Source of the DNA: Aradus depressus | Lineage: Eukaryota > Arthropoda > Insecta > Hemiptera > Aradidae | Direction of reading: 5' to 3' | Length of the DNA stretch: 64,000 nt | Assembly (NCBI GenBank): GCA_963662175.1 | Contig: OY759214.1 | Coordinates: 9,424,001 to 9,488,000 of the forward strand | In this document: positions 24,341-35,559 of the stretch, in pieces | Layout: each line of letters begins with the position of its first letter | Numbering within the stretch: position 1 is the stretch's first letter | Notes under the pieces: generated by a model | Seen by the model: the letters and a program-made list of their open reading frames with translations, nothing else | What the model was told of the DNA's origin: nothing | Database searches by the model: none | Program-made: the position numbers and the translations under genes

Positions 24341-25387
24341 CCCATATTCCACATTTCTTCCTTGATAATTTTAGTTGGAACCAAACGGTAACTTATTTTA
24401 TCATACATATGGAGTCTATCGAGCTCAGGATCGCCACTTAGAAATCTAGCCAAGGCACTTAGGTCAGATATTTAATCGGGAAGATAAAAATAAATTTGAG
24501 CACGTCGTCCTTCGAATTAGACTTTAGGCTATGATCGAGGGCCTTTTTGTATGTCAGGTGCTCGATAATGAGTCCTATGTAATGTAACTAAACCTAGGTA
24601 GCTAAAATTTCACTTAGGTTCAAAAAACCTTGAGCACGTCGTCCTTCGGATGGGACTTTCACGATATATCTAAATCTGTCTATCAGTTTTAACAAATATT
24701 AAATCTATAAACCGTTAAAAAGCAGGAAGTTTGAAGAATGGTATTTAGCCCGACTTTTTTCGAAAAACATTTTTATTTCAATTTTTGTGTAGGATTCAGA
24801 TATCCCGGTTGTTCATCAGTTTTAACAAATATTAAATCTAAAAACCATTTAAAAGCGAGAAATTTGAAGAATGGAGTTTACCGAGCTCAGGATCGCCATT
24901 TCGAAATCTAGCCAAGTCAATTAGGTCAGATGTTTTTTGATCGAGCTGTATGTCAGCTACTGGATAATGAGTCGTATGTTATGTATCTAAACCTGGGTAG
25001 CTGAAATTTCACATAGGTTAAAAATAACCTTGAGCATGTCGTCTTTCGGATGGGACTTTCCCGATATATCTGAATCTGTCTATCAGTTTTAACAAATATT
25101 ACATCTAAAAACTGTTAAAAAGCGAGAAATTTGAAGAATGGAGTTTACCGATCTCAGGATCGCCATTTAGAAATCTAGCCGTCACTTAGGTCAGATGTTT
25201 TAATCGGGAAGATAAAAATAACTTTGAGCACGTCGTCCTTCGGATGGGACTTTCCCAATACATCTGAATCTTTCTTTGGTTGACCATCTTCGTTTCTGGA
25301 TGCAGCCTATCTACCAACATAGCTTTATTAATTTGTTTTTCAGAAAATATGTCAAAACGGTACCTCAAAGCCCACTTATATTCCACA
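24341..25387 (+). repeat. SINE-derived satellite, third segment
   Basis: Continues the array after the LINE with the same modules (ATGGAGTCTATCGAGCTCAG; GAGCACGTCGTCCTTCG at about 24500, 24635 and 25230). Some modules are shortened (for example near 24935-24960) and order is less regular. It stops at 25387 at the 3' end of a Helitron, which sits between the A and T of the satellite string TTCCACATTTC. Confidence 0.88.
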
Positions 25388-25539
25388 CTAGCAGTAATAC
25401 CCGGCGTTGCCCGGGGAACTTTGAATTTTCTCCCAATATCTCCTATAAGTCTATTCAATCCTTCGACACCACATTCATGATGTTATAATTTTCGATTATT
25501 CATACGGAATAAGGCTTATAGTCCTTCAACTATAGTAAC

Positions 25540-25973
25540 GCTAGTAAGTTTTTAAGACCCCTGGGCACCACAGCTAGTATGCGCCTTTCAACGGCGGAAA
25601 CCCCAGCTAGTGAATACTTGGCATCGCTGGGCAACACAGCTAGTAAGAAGTTAGGAACGCTGGGCATTACAGCTAGTATGTGCCTTGCGACGGCGGACCC
25701 CACAACTAGTACGTAGTTAGGAACGCTGGGCACCACAGCTAGTATGTGCCTTGCGACGGCGGACCCCACATTTAGTATGTAGTTAGGAACGCTGGGCACC
25801 ACGGCTAGTATGTTCCTTGCGACGGCGGACCCTACAGCTTTTACGTAGTTAGGAACGCTGGGCATCACAGCTAGTAAGTGTCTTGTAACGGCGGACCCCA
25901 CAGCTAGTGTTAGGAACGCTGGGCATCTCAGTTAGTATGTGCCTTGCGACGGCGGACCCCACAGCTAGTACGA
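25540..25973 (-). repeat. 66-bp (2 x 33) tandem array inside Helitron copy I
   Basis: Alternating 33-bp half-units share the core ACAGCTAGTA, one followed by a CGTAGTTAGGAACGCTGGGC-type tail and the other by a TGTGCCTTGCGACGGCGGAC-type tail. Because 33 is a multiple of three, the Helitron-sense strand stays open over long stretches. Confidence 0.9.
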
Positions 25974-26220
25974 GGATTAGGATTAGGATTAGGATTTTTA
26001 GATGCTGAACAGCTAGGTCATAAGCATCTAAGTGTCAAACTGTTTCTTTAAGATGGAGACGTGATTAGTCATTTACATTTAATGTACCATTATTCATTTA
26101 GTGTACAATTTCACAATTTGTAAAATTAAATATAAAAATAATTAAAAAGAAATAGAAAAATAAGTAAAATGAATATAATAACTAATTAAAAGAAAACTCT
26201 AATAACTTATTAAATAACGC
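25974..26220 (-). other. 3' terminus of the I-like LINE: hairpin and (TAATCC)n tail
   Basis: On the minus strand the element ends with a 9-bp perfect stem (TTAGATGCT at 25998-26006 on the plus strand, its complement at 26023-26031) with a 16-nt loop, followed by TAATCC repeats up to the target duplication. Between this and the triplicated ORF end lies AT-rich 3' UTR. Confidence 0.7.
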
Positions 26221-26389
26221 AATGCATCTATTGTTGTATTTTTTTTCTCTCTTTTTTTCTTATTTTTTTTCTTATTTTTTTCTTATTTTTTCCCTTTTTT
26301 TTTTTTATTATAATTTTTTTTTATTATTTATTTTTTATTATTTTTTTTTTAATTATTATTTATTTTTTTTTTTATTATCATTATTATTT
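26221..26389. repeat. T-rich simple sequence in the LINE 3' UTR
   Basis: Almost pure T with scattered A on the plus strand (A-rich on the element's sense strand). It is part of the A/T-rich 3' UTR. Confidence 0.8.
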
Positions 26390-26670
26390 TTTTTTTCCTC
26401 TATAGTTCGTGTCTATTAATTTCAAATCTTGAAAGAAATCTTTTTTTTTTTATTTATTTATTTTTTATTATTATTATTTTTTTTTATTATCATTATTATT
26501 ATTTTTTTTCCTCTATAGTTCGTGTCTATTAATTTCAAATCTTGAAAGAAATCTTTTTTTATTTATTTATTTTTTTTTATTCTTTTTTTTTAATTTATTC
26601 ATTATCATTATTATTATTTTTTTTCCTCTATAGTTCGTCTATTAATTTCAAATCTTTAAAGAAATCCATT
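26390..26670 (-). repeat. Triplicated 3' end of I-like LINE ORF2
   Basis: The segment CTCTATAGTTCGT...ATTAATTTCAAATCTT (which on the minus strand encodes the last codons and stop) occurs at about 26399-26440, 26512-26553 and 26630-26670. The copies are separated by T/A-rich runs (on the plus strand, mixtures of T-runs with TTATTA and CATTATTA), and the first two are more alike than the third. Confidence 0.88.
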
Positions 26671-27838
26671 GTTCTCTGAAGTGGCTCTGGACGGTTGCCT
26701 AGTGCTCTTGGAAGTGATCTGGTGATGCCTCTCCTGGCCAGCTCCTCCTGGTAGAGCGGACATTCCTCTAGGATGTGTCGGATCGACATCCCTCCTCACA
26801 CAGTTCGCATTTCCTCGCTTCATCTCTGCTCATCAGGTGACTGTGAGTCAAACGACTGTGGCCTATTCTTAGCCTCATCAGGGCAACCTCTTCCCTTCGG
26901 TTATCTCTTATAGATGTCTTCCAAGGTTCCACTCTTTCTTTTATGTATTTCAATTTGTTGCTACAGTCTATTTCCTTCCACATGTCGATCCAACCCTGGT
27001 TAACTCTGCTATGAAGCAGCTGTTTCAGATCTGATTTTGTAAAAATTCTCTTACAATCGGTAGCGGAGGTAGAAGCTTCTTTTGCGGCGGTGTCTGCTCT
27101 TTCGTTACCTTCTATCCCAATATGTGATGGGACCCACATAAGAGTAACCGTTTTGCCTTGTGATATGATATTGTCTGCGTATCTATGTATTTTACTAACC
27201 ACAGGATTATCGGTAAACAATATTTGTGTTGCTTGTAGTGCAGCTATTGAGTCGGAGCAGACGGTGAAGGATTGTCCTTTCATAGTAATTATGTGGTAAA
27301 GTGCTGCAGAGAGGGCGCACAGCTCTGCAGTGTAGCTGCTGCTCCAAGGTGTTAGTCTGCATTTTATTTTGGTGTCCATAGCAACTACAGAAAAGCCAGC
27401 GCTCTCAGAGCTCTTGGAGCCATCAGTGTACAAAAAATGATTTTTGTAGCGTATGCTTTTAATTTTATTAAATTCTGCTCTAAATGTGCAATCGCTAGTT
27501 GTAGACTTCTTCAGTCGATGCAGATCCAGATGGAGTATGGGTTTCTTATGTGTCCATGGTGGTTCTTCCGGAGGGTCACTTCGTGGTTGCTCGTCCATGA
27601 GGTCTATTATGAATTGCCTTGCCCTTATTGCCAGGGGAGCTGACGTATTCGGTATCCCTTCATATAAACGGCGGTATTTGGGTTTGAAGATATAGTTGTA
27701 GGCAGGGTTATTTTCATTTAATGACAGAGCAGCAATATAGCTGGAGGCTAAACCAATGTCGGCGGAACAGAAGAGGGGGAATTCCAGTTTCGGCACAAAG
27801 GCTGACAACGGGACTTGACCTGAAGGCTCCGGTAGCAA
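26640..27838 (-). pseudogene. I-like LINE ORF2, RNase H domain and C-terminal Cys/His motif
   Basis: RNase H blocks on the minus strand: FLYTDGSK (first Asp), SSSYTAELCALSAAL (Glu), VCSDSIAALQA (Asp) and WVPSHIGIEGNERADTAAKE (last Asp), so all four catalytic acids are present. The frame breaks at 26768-26790 within the terminal CxxC...HxxxxC motif (CELCEE, then IRHILEECPLY in another frame). The protein ends near 26640 with MDFFKDLKLI. Confidence 0.9.
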
Positions 27839-29172
27839 GTCGAAGGCCAGCGTGGTGCACAGAATCTAATCTGCTCAGGTAGCTCTTTGGAGCCGAAGCG
27901 TAAATAAAACTTCCATAGTCTAATTTCGACCTCACAACACTCTGATATACTCTTAGAAGAGATGTCCTGTCGGCTCCCCATTGCGTATTGGCCAAAATTT
28001 TCAATAAGTTAAGTCTTCTGGAGCTTTCTTTCTTCAAGTATTTGATATGGCTGGACCAGTTTAGCTTCTTGTCTACGATCAGACCAAGAAATTTTGCTTC
28101 ATCTTTGAAGACGAGGGGTTCTCCGTCTAGTAGAGTGCAGGGTCGGGGCTAGGCCGCCTTTTGCGAGAGAAGAGCACACAACAAGTTTTCTCCTTTGAAA
28201 ACTTTAATCCTGTTTTACTTGACCATTCTCTGAGGTTGTTGAGGAGTATCTGTAAGTCATCTTGGGCCTTATGGGTGTCACGATACCTGCACAGAACGGC
28301 GAGATCATCTACAAAAAGAAAAGCCTTCATCTTTTTAGGGATAGCAGACGCAACATTGTCCATCGCAATTGCGAAGATTGCGCAACTAAGAACGCTTCCC
28401 TGTGGGATACCGTTGTTCACCCGCCTTCTTGCTGATAAACTGCTTCCTATTCTTACTCTAACCCACCTATTTGTTAGAAAATTGCTTATGAATATGGGTA
28501 AGTTTCCACGTAGTCCCCAATCGTACATTTGATGTAGGATTGCGGTGCCTCTAACAGTGTCATAGGCCTTTTCTATGTCGAAAAAGATCCCTATACTCTC
28601 TTCTTTATTGATGAAGGTGTTCAGCAGTTCAGCCTCTAAGGCTACCAAATGATCAAGCGTCGATCTACCTTTTCGGGAACCGCATTGAATGTTCTTTAAG
28701 TGGCCGCTAGTTTCGAGTGTCCAGAGTAGTCGTCGATTGATCATCTTTTCGAACAGTTTGCAAAGACAACTCGTTAATGAGACCGGCCTATAACTGGCCA
28801 GTAGTAGTTTGTCTTTTCCTGGTTTTAGTAATAGGAGAATGATAGATTCCCTCCAAGCATCAGGGAAGGACCCTTCTGTCCATATTTTGTTGAAGAAGGC
28901 CAAAAGTGCTCTTTGTTTGCCGGGTTCAAATTTTTGAGCATGGCATTATGAATTTCATCTGGGCCGCTTGCTGTATTTTTGACTTCTCTAATGGCTGAGT
29001 CCAACTCCCACTCTGTGACTTCCATGTTGTATGTCTGGTTGTTGTTTCCATCTTTGAATCTGGTGCGATAGATTGTGTCCAGTCCGGTCTCTGCGCTAGG
29101 GTTCTGGGATGCGTAGTATTCTACGAAGAGGTTACTAACCTCTGATTGTTCATATATTATGTTGTTGTTCAC
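27714..29172 (-). pseudogene. I-like LINE ORF2, reverse transcriptase domain, broken
   Basis: Blocks in order on the minus strand: KNTASGPDEIHNAML (about 28950), a frameshift, LLKPGKDKLLLASYRPVSL, IQCGSRKGRSTLDHL, IGIFFDIEKAYDTV, NNGIPQGSVLSCAIF and a catalytic FVDD in place of YxDD, then GLKFSKEKT. After a further frameshift near 28127 the thumb continues (SRRLNLLKILANTQWGAD, VVRSKLDYGSFIY). Phe for Tyr in the catalytic box is tolerated in several LINE clades, so it is not by itself a defect; the frameshifts are. Confidence 0.9.
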
Positions 29173-29322
29173 TTTGATTGCAGGCTGGACGTGGTGGTTA
29201 TTTCCAGAAATACTTCTTATTTTCCGCCATACCGCCTTTGAAGGAGTGTTATGATTGATTGTAGAAACATAGTTTTGCCATGTTTGTTTACGTTTTCCTT
29301 TGAACGTCCTCCGACAGGAAGC

Positions 29323-30268
29323 TCACATTTTTTTATAGTGGATAAGATTTTGTGTGTTTGGATTGTTTCTAAATATCCTGAGTGCTTGCCTTCTTTCTTT
29401 CCTGGCCTGCCGACATTCACTGTCGAACCAAGGTGTAGAGTTTTTACTATAATATGACTTGGTTTTTGGAATGGTCTCCTCAGCAGGTTTGACGATGCAG
29501 TTGGTAATGTATTCGTTCGTTTCATTGACATTGTCAGTGAACATCTTTTCGTCGATGTGTACCAAGGTCCTGAACATCTCCCAGTTTGCTCTGTCAATGA
29601 TCCAGCTGGGGTTCCTCTCAAACCGATTTTCTGTTCCCCGGAGTACTATTCTAATTGGATAGTGGTCGCTGTTGTGTAGCTCGTCCAGCACGTTCCAGTC
29701 AAGCTGGAGGGAAAGGTTGGGCGAGGAAAAAGCCAGATCAAGTACTGAGATGGTGCCATAAGCTGGGCTGACATATGTGCCTGCTCCTGTGTTTAGTAGA
29801 ATCAAGTCTGAGCCATCAGATATCCGTTTGATGGTGTTCCCACGGCTGTCTGACCTGGAGGAGCCCCACATCCCCCGCACCCAGGATAATATAAGGTTGA
29901 GGTAGCTCTCCGATAAGGTGAGTCATCTCTGCTTCGTCTATGTTTTCTGTTGGCGGAAGATAAACATTGCAAATAGTCAGTGGAAATTTTCCATAGAATT
30001 TGATGACAACAGATTGTAGAGATGTGTTGATGTTCACTTCTTCAGCTTGATAGTCTTTGGAAACACCAGTCAACACTCCACCGCAGGCTCGGTTCACATT
30101 TATTCTATCTTTTCTAAATATATTGTAGTTCTTGATGTTTATTCTGTCACTGATTTTTAACTTAGTTTCCTGGAGGCAGAATATGCATGGCTTATAGTCT
30201 TCCAGAAGTATTTTGAGTTCTTCAAATTGACATTTTAATCCGTTTAAATTCCATTGTAGTATGGTCAT
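29323..30268 (-). pseudogene. I-like LINE ORF2, endonuclease domain, broken
   Basis: Starts at 30268 with TILQWNLNGL, then FCLQETKLK, ACGGVLTGV and TICNVYLPP. At about 29870-29900 the block that should carry the catalytic 'GDxNxH' motif is damaged: the frame shifts and only WGSSRSDSRGNTI remains downstream. It continues with SVLDLAFSS and LHNSDHYPI in the second frame. Loss of this motif makes the nuclease inactive. Confidence 0.85.
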
Positions 30269-30269
30269 T

Positions 30270-30889
30270 TGAAATCATTAAATGTAAACTCGCTTATCTG
30301 TATATTAGCGCATACTATGTGGATACTTTTAAGAAGAGGCTGTAAAATTAGTTGGGTTTGGCCTGTAATTTTTGTAGTGATTTCGACTTTTATTAGGCTG
30401 AAATAAGTGGAGTTATATGGAGTTCTACAGTGCTTAGTTATACAAATTGGCACATGTGGCAGTATGTCTATTTGGAGTAGGACCATAGAGGTTTGTATGG
30501 TACATGTACACATGGGAGTGTCAGAAGGAATACACCTGTACATTGTACAGGTGTATTCCTTCTGACACTCCCATGTGTATGTATAATCTGCTAGCTGTCC
30601 AGTATCATATATGTTGTACATGTCATTGGTTAAAATATACAAATAATTGGAGATGAGATAAAATGTACATATTGGTTTGAAATTTTTAAACGTTAGTATA
30701 GAGATGCAATGCCTTGTGTTATATGTTAGTAAAATTTGCATATTATCACTAGGTACAGTAAATGAAGAAATACCGCAGTATTTAAGAGAAAAGTTAAAAA
30801 GGCTTTTATATAAGCGTAAAGTGTAAACTACAGACTGAAAGCTGATAAAAACCATATATTTATGATTTTTATTTATCAGTCTCCATCTT
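30270..30889 (-). other. Gap between ORF1 and ORF2 of the I-like LINE, with a palindrome
   Basis: About 600 bp separate the ORFs, long for a LINE of this group. A 196-codon frame (30855-30265) is open on the minus strand but has no recognisable motif and an odd Cys/Tyr/Thr-rich composition. Part of its length is the palindrome at 30507-30579. I do not call it a gene. Confidence 0.4.
30507..30579. repeat. Perfect 73-bp palindrome (36-bp arms, 1-nt centre)
   Basis: The left arm 30507-30542 starts TACACATGGGAGTGTCAGAA and the right arm 30544-30579 is its exact reverse complement. The only unpaired base is T at 30543. Such a palindrome would extrude as a cruciform or fold in RNA. Confidence 0.95.
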
Positions 30890-32098
30890 TTGGGGTACGT
30901 TCTTTTTTGATGCTTTAGTTACTATTGTGTATTGTTTGTCTTTTTCGTTTTTTCTTATAACAATCTTGGGGGTGTCAGTGGCAGGAATTTCTTCACTGCC
31001 ACTTGGGATGGGGGAAGGAGGGGATGTAGCGGTAACAGTAGCGGGTACTGCTGGAGACTGTGATGGAGGGGTGGTGGGAGTAGCTGTAACAGGTACTGCA
31101 GGAGTGGGAGGGGGAGAGATAGGTGCGGGTGGTAGAGTGGGGGGTCCCCGTCGCTTTATCTCTTATCTGTTGTTTTGGGTACATTGTTTCAAGTTCAGAT
31201 GGGTCTACTTCAATACTAATTTCTTTCGTATTAACACTAACTTTAGTTTCTTTTATTATATTTGCAAAGGATTTCTGAAAGGTGGTACTACTTTGCCGGT
31301 CTAACAATTTTTTCCTAGCCGAACCGTAAGGAATTTTTTCACTATCCTGTATCTTTTTTATTTCTTTTTCGTTAATGAACGTTGGGCATTGTTTATAAAA
31401 AGCATTATGAGTTCCCTTACAGTTTACACACTTAACTGGCTTATTGCATTCGACTTCCTCGTGTTTCTTCTCTCCACATTTGGCACAATGTGCATCTTTT
31501 TTACATGAGAAGGATGGGTGCCCAAAAGACAAGCAAGTGTAACATCTCAAGAGATTGGAAAAAAATTGTCGAACTGAAACATTATAATAACCTACTCTTA
31601 GATGAGATGGGATTGTTGGGGTACAAAAGGTAACAATGTAATTGTCTGTTTTTGTCTCCGTATTGTCTCGTTTCACTATAATCCTCTTTATGTCAATAAC
31701 ATGTTCACTTTTTAATTCGAATAAAATTTCCTCGGGTTCTAGAAAATCAAAATCTCGGCATCGTATTACCCCTTTACTATGATTAAGTTTTTGTGGGGTT
31801 CAACTTTAACTTTTATTTTGTTGAATAATTCTTCAACTTGCAGTAACTTTTTTGATTGGTTACTATTTAGGGTTTCAACCAAAATCGTACCGTCTCTAAG
31901 TTTTTTTATATTTTTCACATCCCCCGCGACTCCTACTATTGATTTATTCACAAGAAATGGTGATATATTACTCAAACTCCCTTCGCCTTTACGGGAAATT
32001 ATCAAAAATTTCGGTAAAAGCTGGATGTTCGAGGTTAGTGGCTCTAAAGGGGACTTGATTCTTCCACGCTTCTGCCGTTTATACGGCGGTATGCTCAT
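30890..32098 (-). pseudogene. I-like LINE ORF1 (RNA-binding, zinc knuckles), frameshifted
   Basis: Starts at 32098 (MSIPPYKRQKRGR). The N-terminal part (LPKFLIISRKGEG...LVNKSIVGVAG...LRDGTILVET) resembles the ORF1 domain of I-like elements. A one-base length change in a G-run near 31768 stops the first frame at 31766. The next frame runs on with CYTCLSFGHPSFSC, CAKCGEKKHEEVEC and CVNCKGTHNAFYKQC, three zinc knuckles. The C-terminal Pro/Thr/Ser-rich part again changes frame before about 30890. It would bind element RNA. Confidence 0.85.
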
Positions 32099-33059
32099 TT
32101 TGTTTTTGTTTTTTCCACTTAATTAGTATAAAATATATTAGATTGTACTCACCAAACCGAAGGTCACTAAGAATAAGAAATAATAGGTATATAAATGTGA
32201 AAATAAAATAAATAAAGTGTGGATAGCAATAAAATAATTATTAAATTGTAGAAATCAAAAAAAAAAGAATACGTTAATCCTCACGAGATCTGCACTCAAC
32301 CAAGTCTGGCACAGCTAGTACGATATTAGGAACGCTGGGCACCACAGCTAGTAAATGTCTTGCAACAGCGGACCCCACAGCGAATACATAGTTACTACTA
32401 CATGTGAAATTCATGACAATCCGATTACCCTTTAATCAGTCAACATTTTTTTATGCTTTGCCCCCACCCCCCCCCTGTTAAATTTTTGAAGATGTCACAT
32501 AGTGTATTTTTCTATTTGGCCATCAAGAATACTACATAAGAAATTCCATGACAATCCGATCATCCGTAAATGATCTATCACTATCTTCAAATTTACGCCT
32601 ACCCCACAACCCCCCTCCCGTTCAAAACTTTGGGACGCCACACACCTTTTTTTCCTTTTTGGCTTTTAAAAATACTACATGTGAAATTTCATGACAATTC
32701 GACCATTAGTTAATGAGTTAGCACTATTTATATACTTAGGCCCCCCTTACAACCCCCCTCCCGATCAAAATTTTGGGACGCCACATAGCCTATTATTCAA
32801 TCGGTCTCAAAAGAATGCTACATGGGAAGTTTCATAAAAATCTGTCCAGCCGTTTCGGCGTGATGCTGGAACAAACATACAAACAAACAAACACACCCCG
32901 TTTCAGCTTTATTAATATAGACTAGCAGTAATACCCGGCGTTGCCCGGGGAACTTTGACTTTTCTACTAATATCTCCTAAAAGTCTTTTAAATTCTTCAA
33001 CAGTACATTCATGATGTTATAATTTTCAATTATTCATACGGAATAAGGCTTATAGTCCT

Positions 33060-34130
33060 TCAACGTCAAACACCCCAGCTAGTAAGTTTTTAGGACCCCT
33101 GGGCATCACAGCTAGTATGCGTCTTTCAACGGCGGAAACCACAGATAGTGAATACTTAGCATCGCTGGACATCCTAGCCAGTGCGTACTTAAGAACGCTA
33201 TTGACCGCAGCTAATATATGCCTTGCAACGCTGGGCACCACAGCTAGTACGTCGTTAGGAACGCTGGGCACCAGAGGTAGTATATGCCTTGCAACGGCGG
33301 ATCCCACAGCTAGTACGTAGTTAGAACGCTGGTCACCGCAGCTAGTATGTGCCTCGCAAGAGCGGACCCCACAGCTAGTACGAAGTTAGGAACGCTGGGC
33401 ACCACAGCTAGTAAGTGCCTTGCAACAGCGGACCCCACAGCTAGTACGTAGTTAGAACCACTGGGCATCACAGCTAGTATGTGTTTTGCAACGGCGGACC
33501 CCACAGCTAGTACGTAGTTAGAAACGCTGAGCATCACAGCTAGTATGCTTTTGCAACGACGGACCCCACAGCTAGTACGTTTTTAGGAACGCTGGGCCCT
33601 ACAGGTAGTAGGTGCCTTGCAACTGCGGACCCCACAGATAGTATGTATTTAGAACCACAGGGCATCATAGCTAGTATGAGTTTTGCAACGGCGGACCCCA
33701 CAGCAAGTACGTTTTTTGGAACGCTGGGCCCTACAGGTAGTAGGCGCCTTGCAACTGCGGACCCCACAGATAGTATGTAGTTAGAACCACAGGGCATCAT
33801 AGCTAGTATGAGTTTTGCAACGGCGGACCCCACAGCTAGTACCTACGTAGTTAAATACGCTGGGCCACACTGCTAGCGCCTTGCAACAGCAGACCCTACA
33901 GCTAGTACGTAATTAGGAACGCTGGGCATCACAGCTAGTAAATGTCTTGTAGGTGCCTTGCAACAGCGAACCCCACAGCCAGTACATAGTTAGGAACGCT
34001 GGGGCTGAGCACTACAGCTAGTAAGTGCCTTGCAACAGCGGACCCCACAGCTAGTACGATATTAGGAACGCTGGGCATCACAGCTAGTAAATGTCTTGCA
34101 ACAGTGAACCCCACAGCGAATACATAGTTA
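33060..34130 (-). repeat. 66-bp tandem array inside Helitron copy II
   Basis: Half-units of about 33 bp with core ACAGCTAGTA and alternating tails, about 16 full units, with some point changes and small indels. The Helitron-sense strand is open in pieces of 75-97 codons. Confidence 0.9.
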
Positions 34131-35270
34131 CTACAACTACATGTGAAATTCATGACAATCCGATTACCCTTCAATGATTCAGCATTATTTTTATGCTTAG
34201 CCCCCCCTCCCAAATTTTTAAAATGTCACATAGTGTATTTTTTTATTTGACCATCAAGAATACTACATGTGAAATTTCGTGACAATCCAATCATTCGTTA
34301 ATGACCTATCACTATCTTCAAATTTAGGCCTACCCCCATAACCCCCCTCCCGTTCACAATTTTTTGACGTCACACACCCTATTTTTCTATTTGGCCTTTA
34401 TTCACATACTTCATGTGAAATTTCGTGACAATCCGATCATCCGTTAATGACTTATCACTATACTTATACTTAGGCCCCCATCAACCCACACTCCCGTTCA
34501 AAATTTTGTGACATATACACCCTATATTTCTATTTGGCTTTTAAGAATAGGTACTACATGTGAAATTCCATGACAATACGACCAACCGTTATTGAGCTAG
34601 CACCATATTTATACTTAGGCCCCCCCGCCACTGCCCCCCCTCCCGTACAAAATTTTGAGCCGTTACACCGCCTATTTTTTTATTTGGTCTTCAGGAATAC
34701 TCCATGTGAAACTTTGTGACAATTCGACCAACCGTTAATGAGCTAGCTCTATATTTATACTTAGGCCCCCCCACAACCCTCCTTCCCGTAAAACATTTTG
34801 AGCCGTCACACCGCCTATTTTTCTATTTGGTCTTCAGGAATACTCCATGTGAAATTTCGTGACAATCCGACCAACCGTTAAAGAGTTAGCTCTATATTTA
34901 TACTTAGGCCCCCCCACAACCCCCCCTCCCGTTCAAAACTTTGGGACGCCACACACCTTTTTTTCCTATTTGGCTTTTAAAAATACTACATGTAAAATTT
35001 CGTGACAATCCGACCAACCGTTAAAGAGTTTGCTCTATATTTATACTTAGGCCCCCCCACAACCCCCCCTCCCGTTCAAAATTTTGGTACGCCACACACC
35101 TCATATTTCTATTTGGTCTTTAAGAATACTACATGTGAAATTTCGTGACAATCCGACCAACCGTAATGAGGTAGGACTATTTATATACTTAGGCCCCCCT
35201 TACAACCCTCCCTACCGTTCAAAATTCTGGGACGCCACATAGCCTATTATTCAATCGGGCTCAAAAGAAT
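34131..35270 (-). repeat. G-rich tandem array inside Helitron copy II
   Basis: About eight copies of a unit near 140-150 bp. Plus-strand landmarks are CATGTGAAATTTCGTGACAA, then CCGACCAACCGTTAA and TATTTATACTTAGGCCCCCC, then a C-rich stretch. On the Helitron-sense strand these are G-runs of 5-8. Confidence 0.88.
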
Positions 35271-35559
35271 GCTACATGTGAAGTTTCATGAAGATCCGTC
35301 CAGCCGTTTGGGCGTGATGCTGGAACAAACATACAAACAAACACACACACAAACCCCGTTTCAGCTTTATTTATATAGATTATATCACAATGTACACAAG
35401 TTTTAATTTGTGTTCATATCTATACATACATCTTTTTTTTCTTGGCATTTTTCTTCCATAGTGGATCGGTGTCACCATATTTAAAGTCAGTCTGAACGTT
35501 GTGCTGACGTTGGCATAATCCGAAACCAGCACACTCTATGGCTCTGTCAGTTAACAAAT

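Larger units (their letters stand above)
25974..32309 (-). mobile_element. I-like LINE with RNase H, inserted in Helitron copy I
   Basis: Flanked by 14-bp direct repeats CACAGCTAGTACGA at 25960-25973 and 32310-32323. Because the target is itself a tandem repeat, the duplication could partly be the array's own repeat. On the minus strand: 5' UTR, ORF1 (RNA-binding plus Cys/His knuckles), a 0.6-kb gap with a palindrome, ORF2 (endonuclease, RT, RNase H, Cys/His tail), A/T-rich 3' UTR and a (TAATCC)n end. RNase H after RT and a short simple-repeat tail fit the I group of LINEs. Many frameshifts: a dead copy. Confidence 0.88.
25388..32921 (-). mobile_element. Non-autonomous Helitron copy I (split by an I-like LINE)
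   Basis: On the minus strand the 5' end is TCTATATTAATAAAGCTG at 32921. The 3' end at 25388-25391 is CTAG, preceded by the hairpin CCCGGGCAACGCCGGG and an 8-nt spacer, and the next base is T. This is the Helitron signature (5' TC, 3' hairpin then CTRR, insertion between A and T). The interior has a 66-bp array (25540-25973, resuming at 32310-32390) and three degenerate G-rich repeats (32395-32830). Without the LINE the copy is about 1.2 kb. It encodes no Rep/helicase. Confidence 0.85.
32922..35379 (-). mobile_element. Non-autonomous Helitron copy II, joined head-to-tail to copy I
   Basis: The 5' end TCTATATAAATAAAGCTG is at 35379 (minus strand), preceded by A. The 3' hairpin and CTAG end at 32922, and the next minus-strand base, 32921, is the T of copy I's 5' TC. 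No base separates the two elements. The 3' half has the 66-bp array (33060-34130); the 5' half has G-rich repeats (34130-35270). No protein of its own. Confidence 0.87.

Noticed and set aside
25974..25998. GGATTA repeats as telomeric sequence
   Set aside because: Insect telomeres are usually TTAGG pentamers; this is a short hexamer run lying exactly at the 3' end of a LINE, best explained as its tail.
26222..26419. 65-codon Phe/Tyr-rich ORF
   Set aside because: It is translation of a T-rich simple sequence in a LINE 3' UTR.
30265..30855. 196-codon ORF between ORF1 and ORF2 of the I-like LINE
   Set aside because: No recognised motif, odd composition, and part of it is an exact palindrome.
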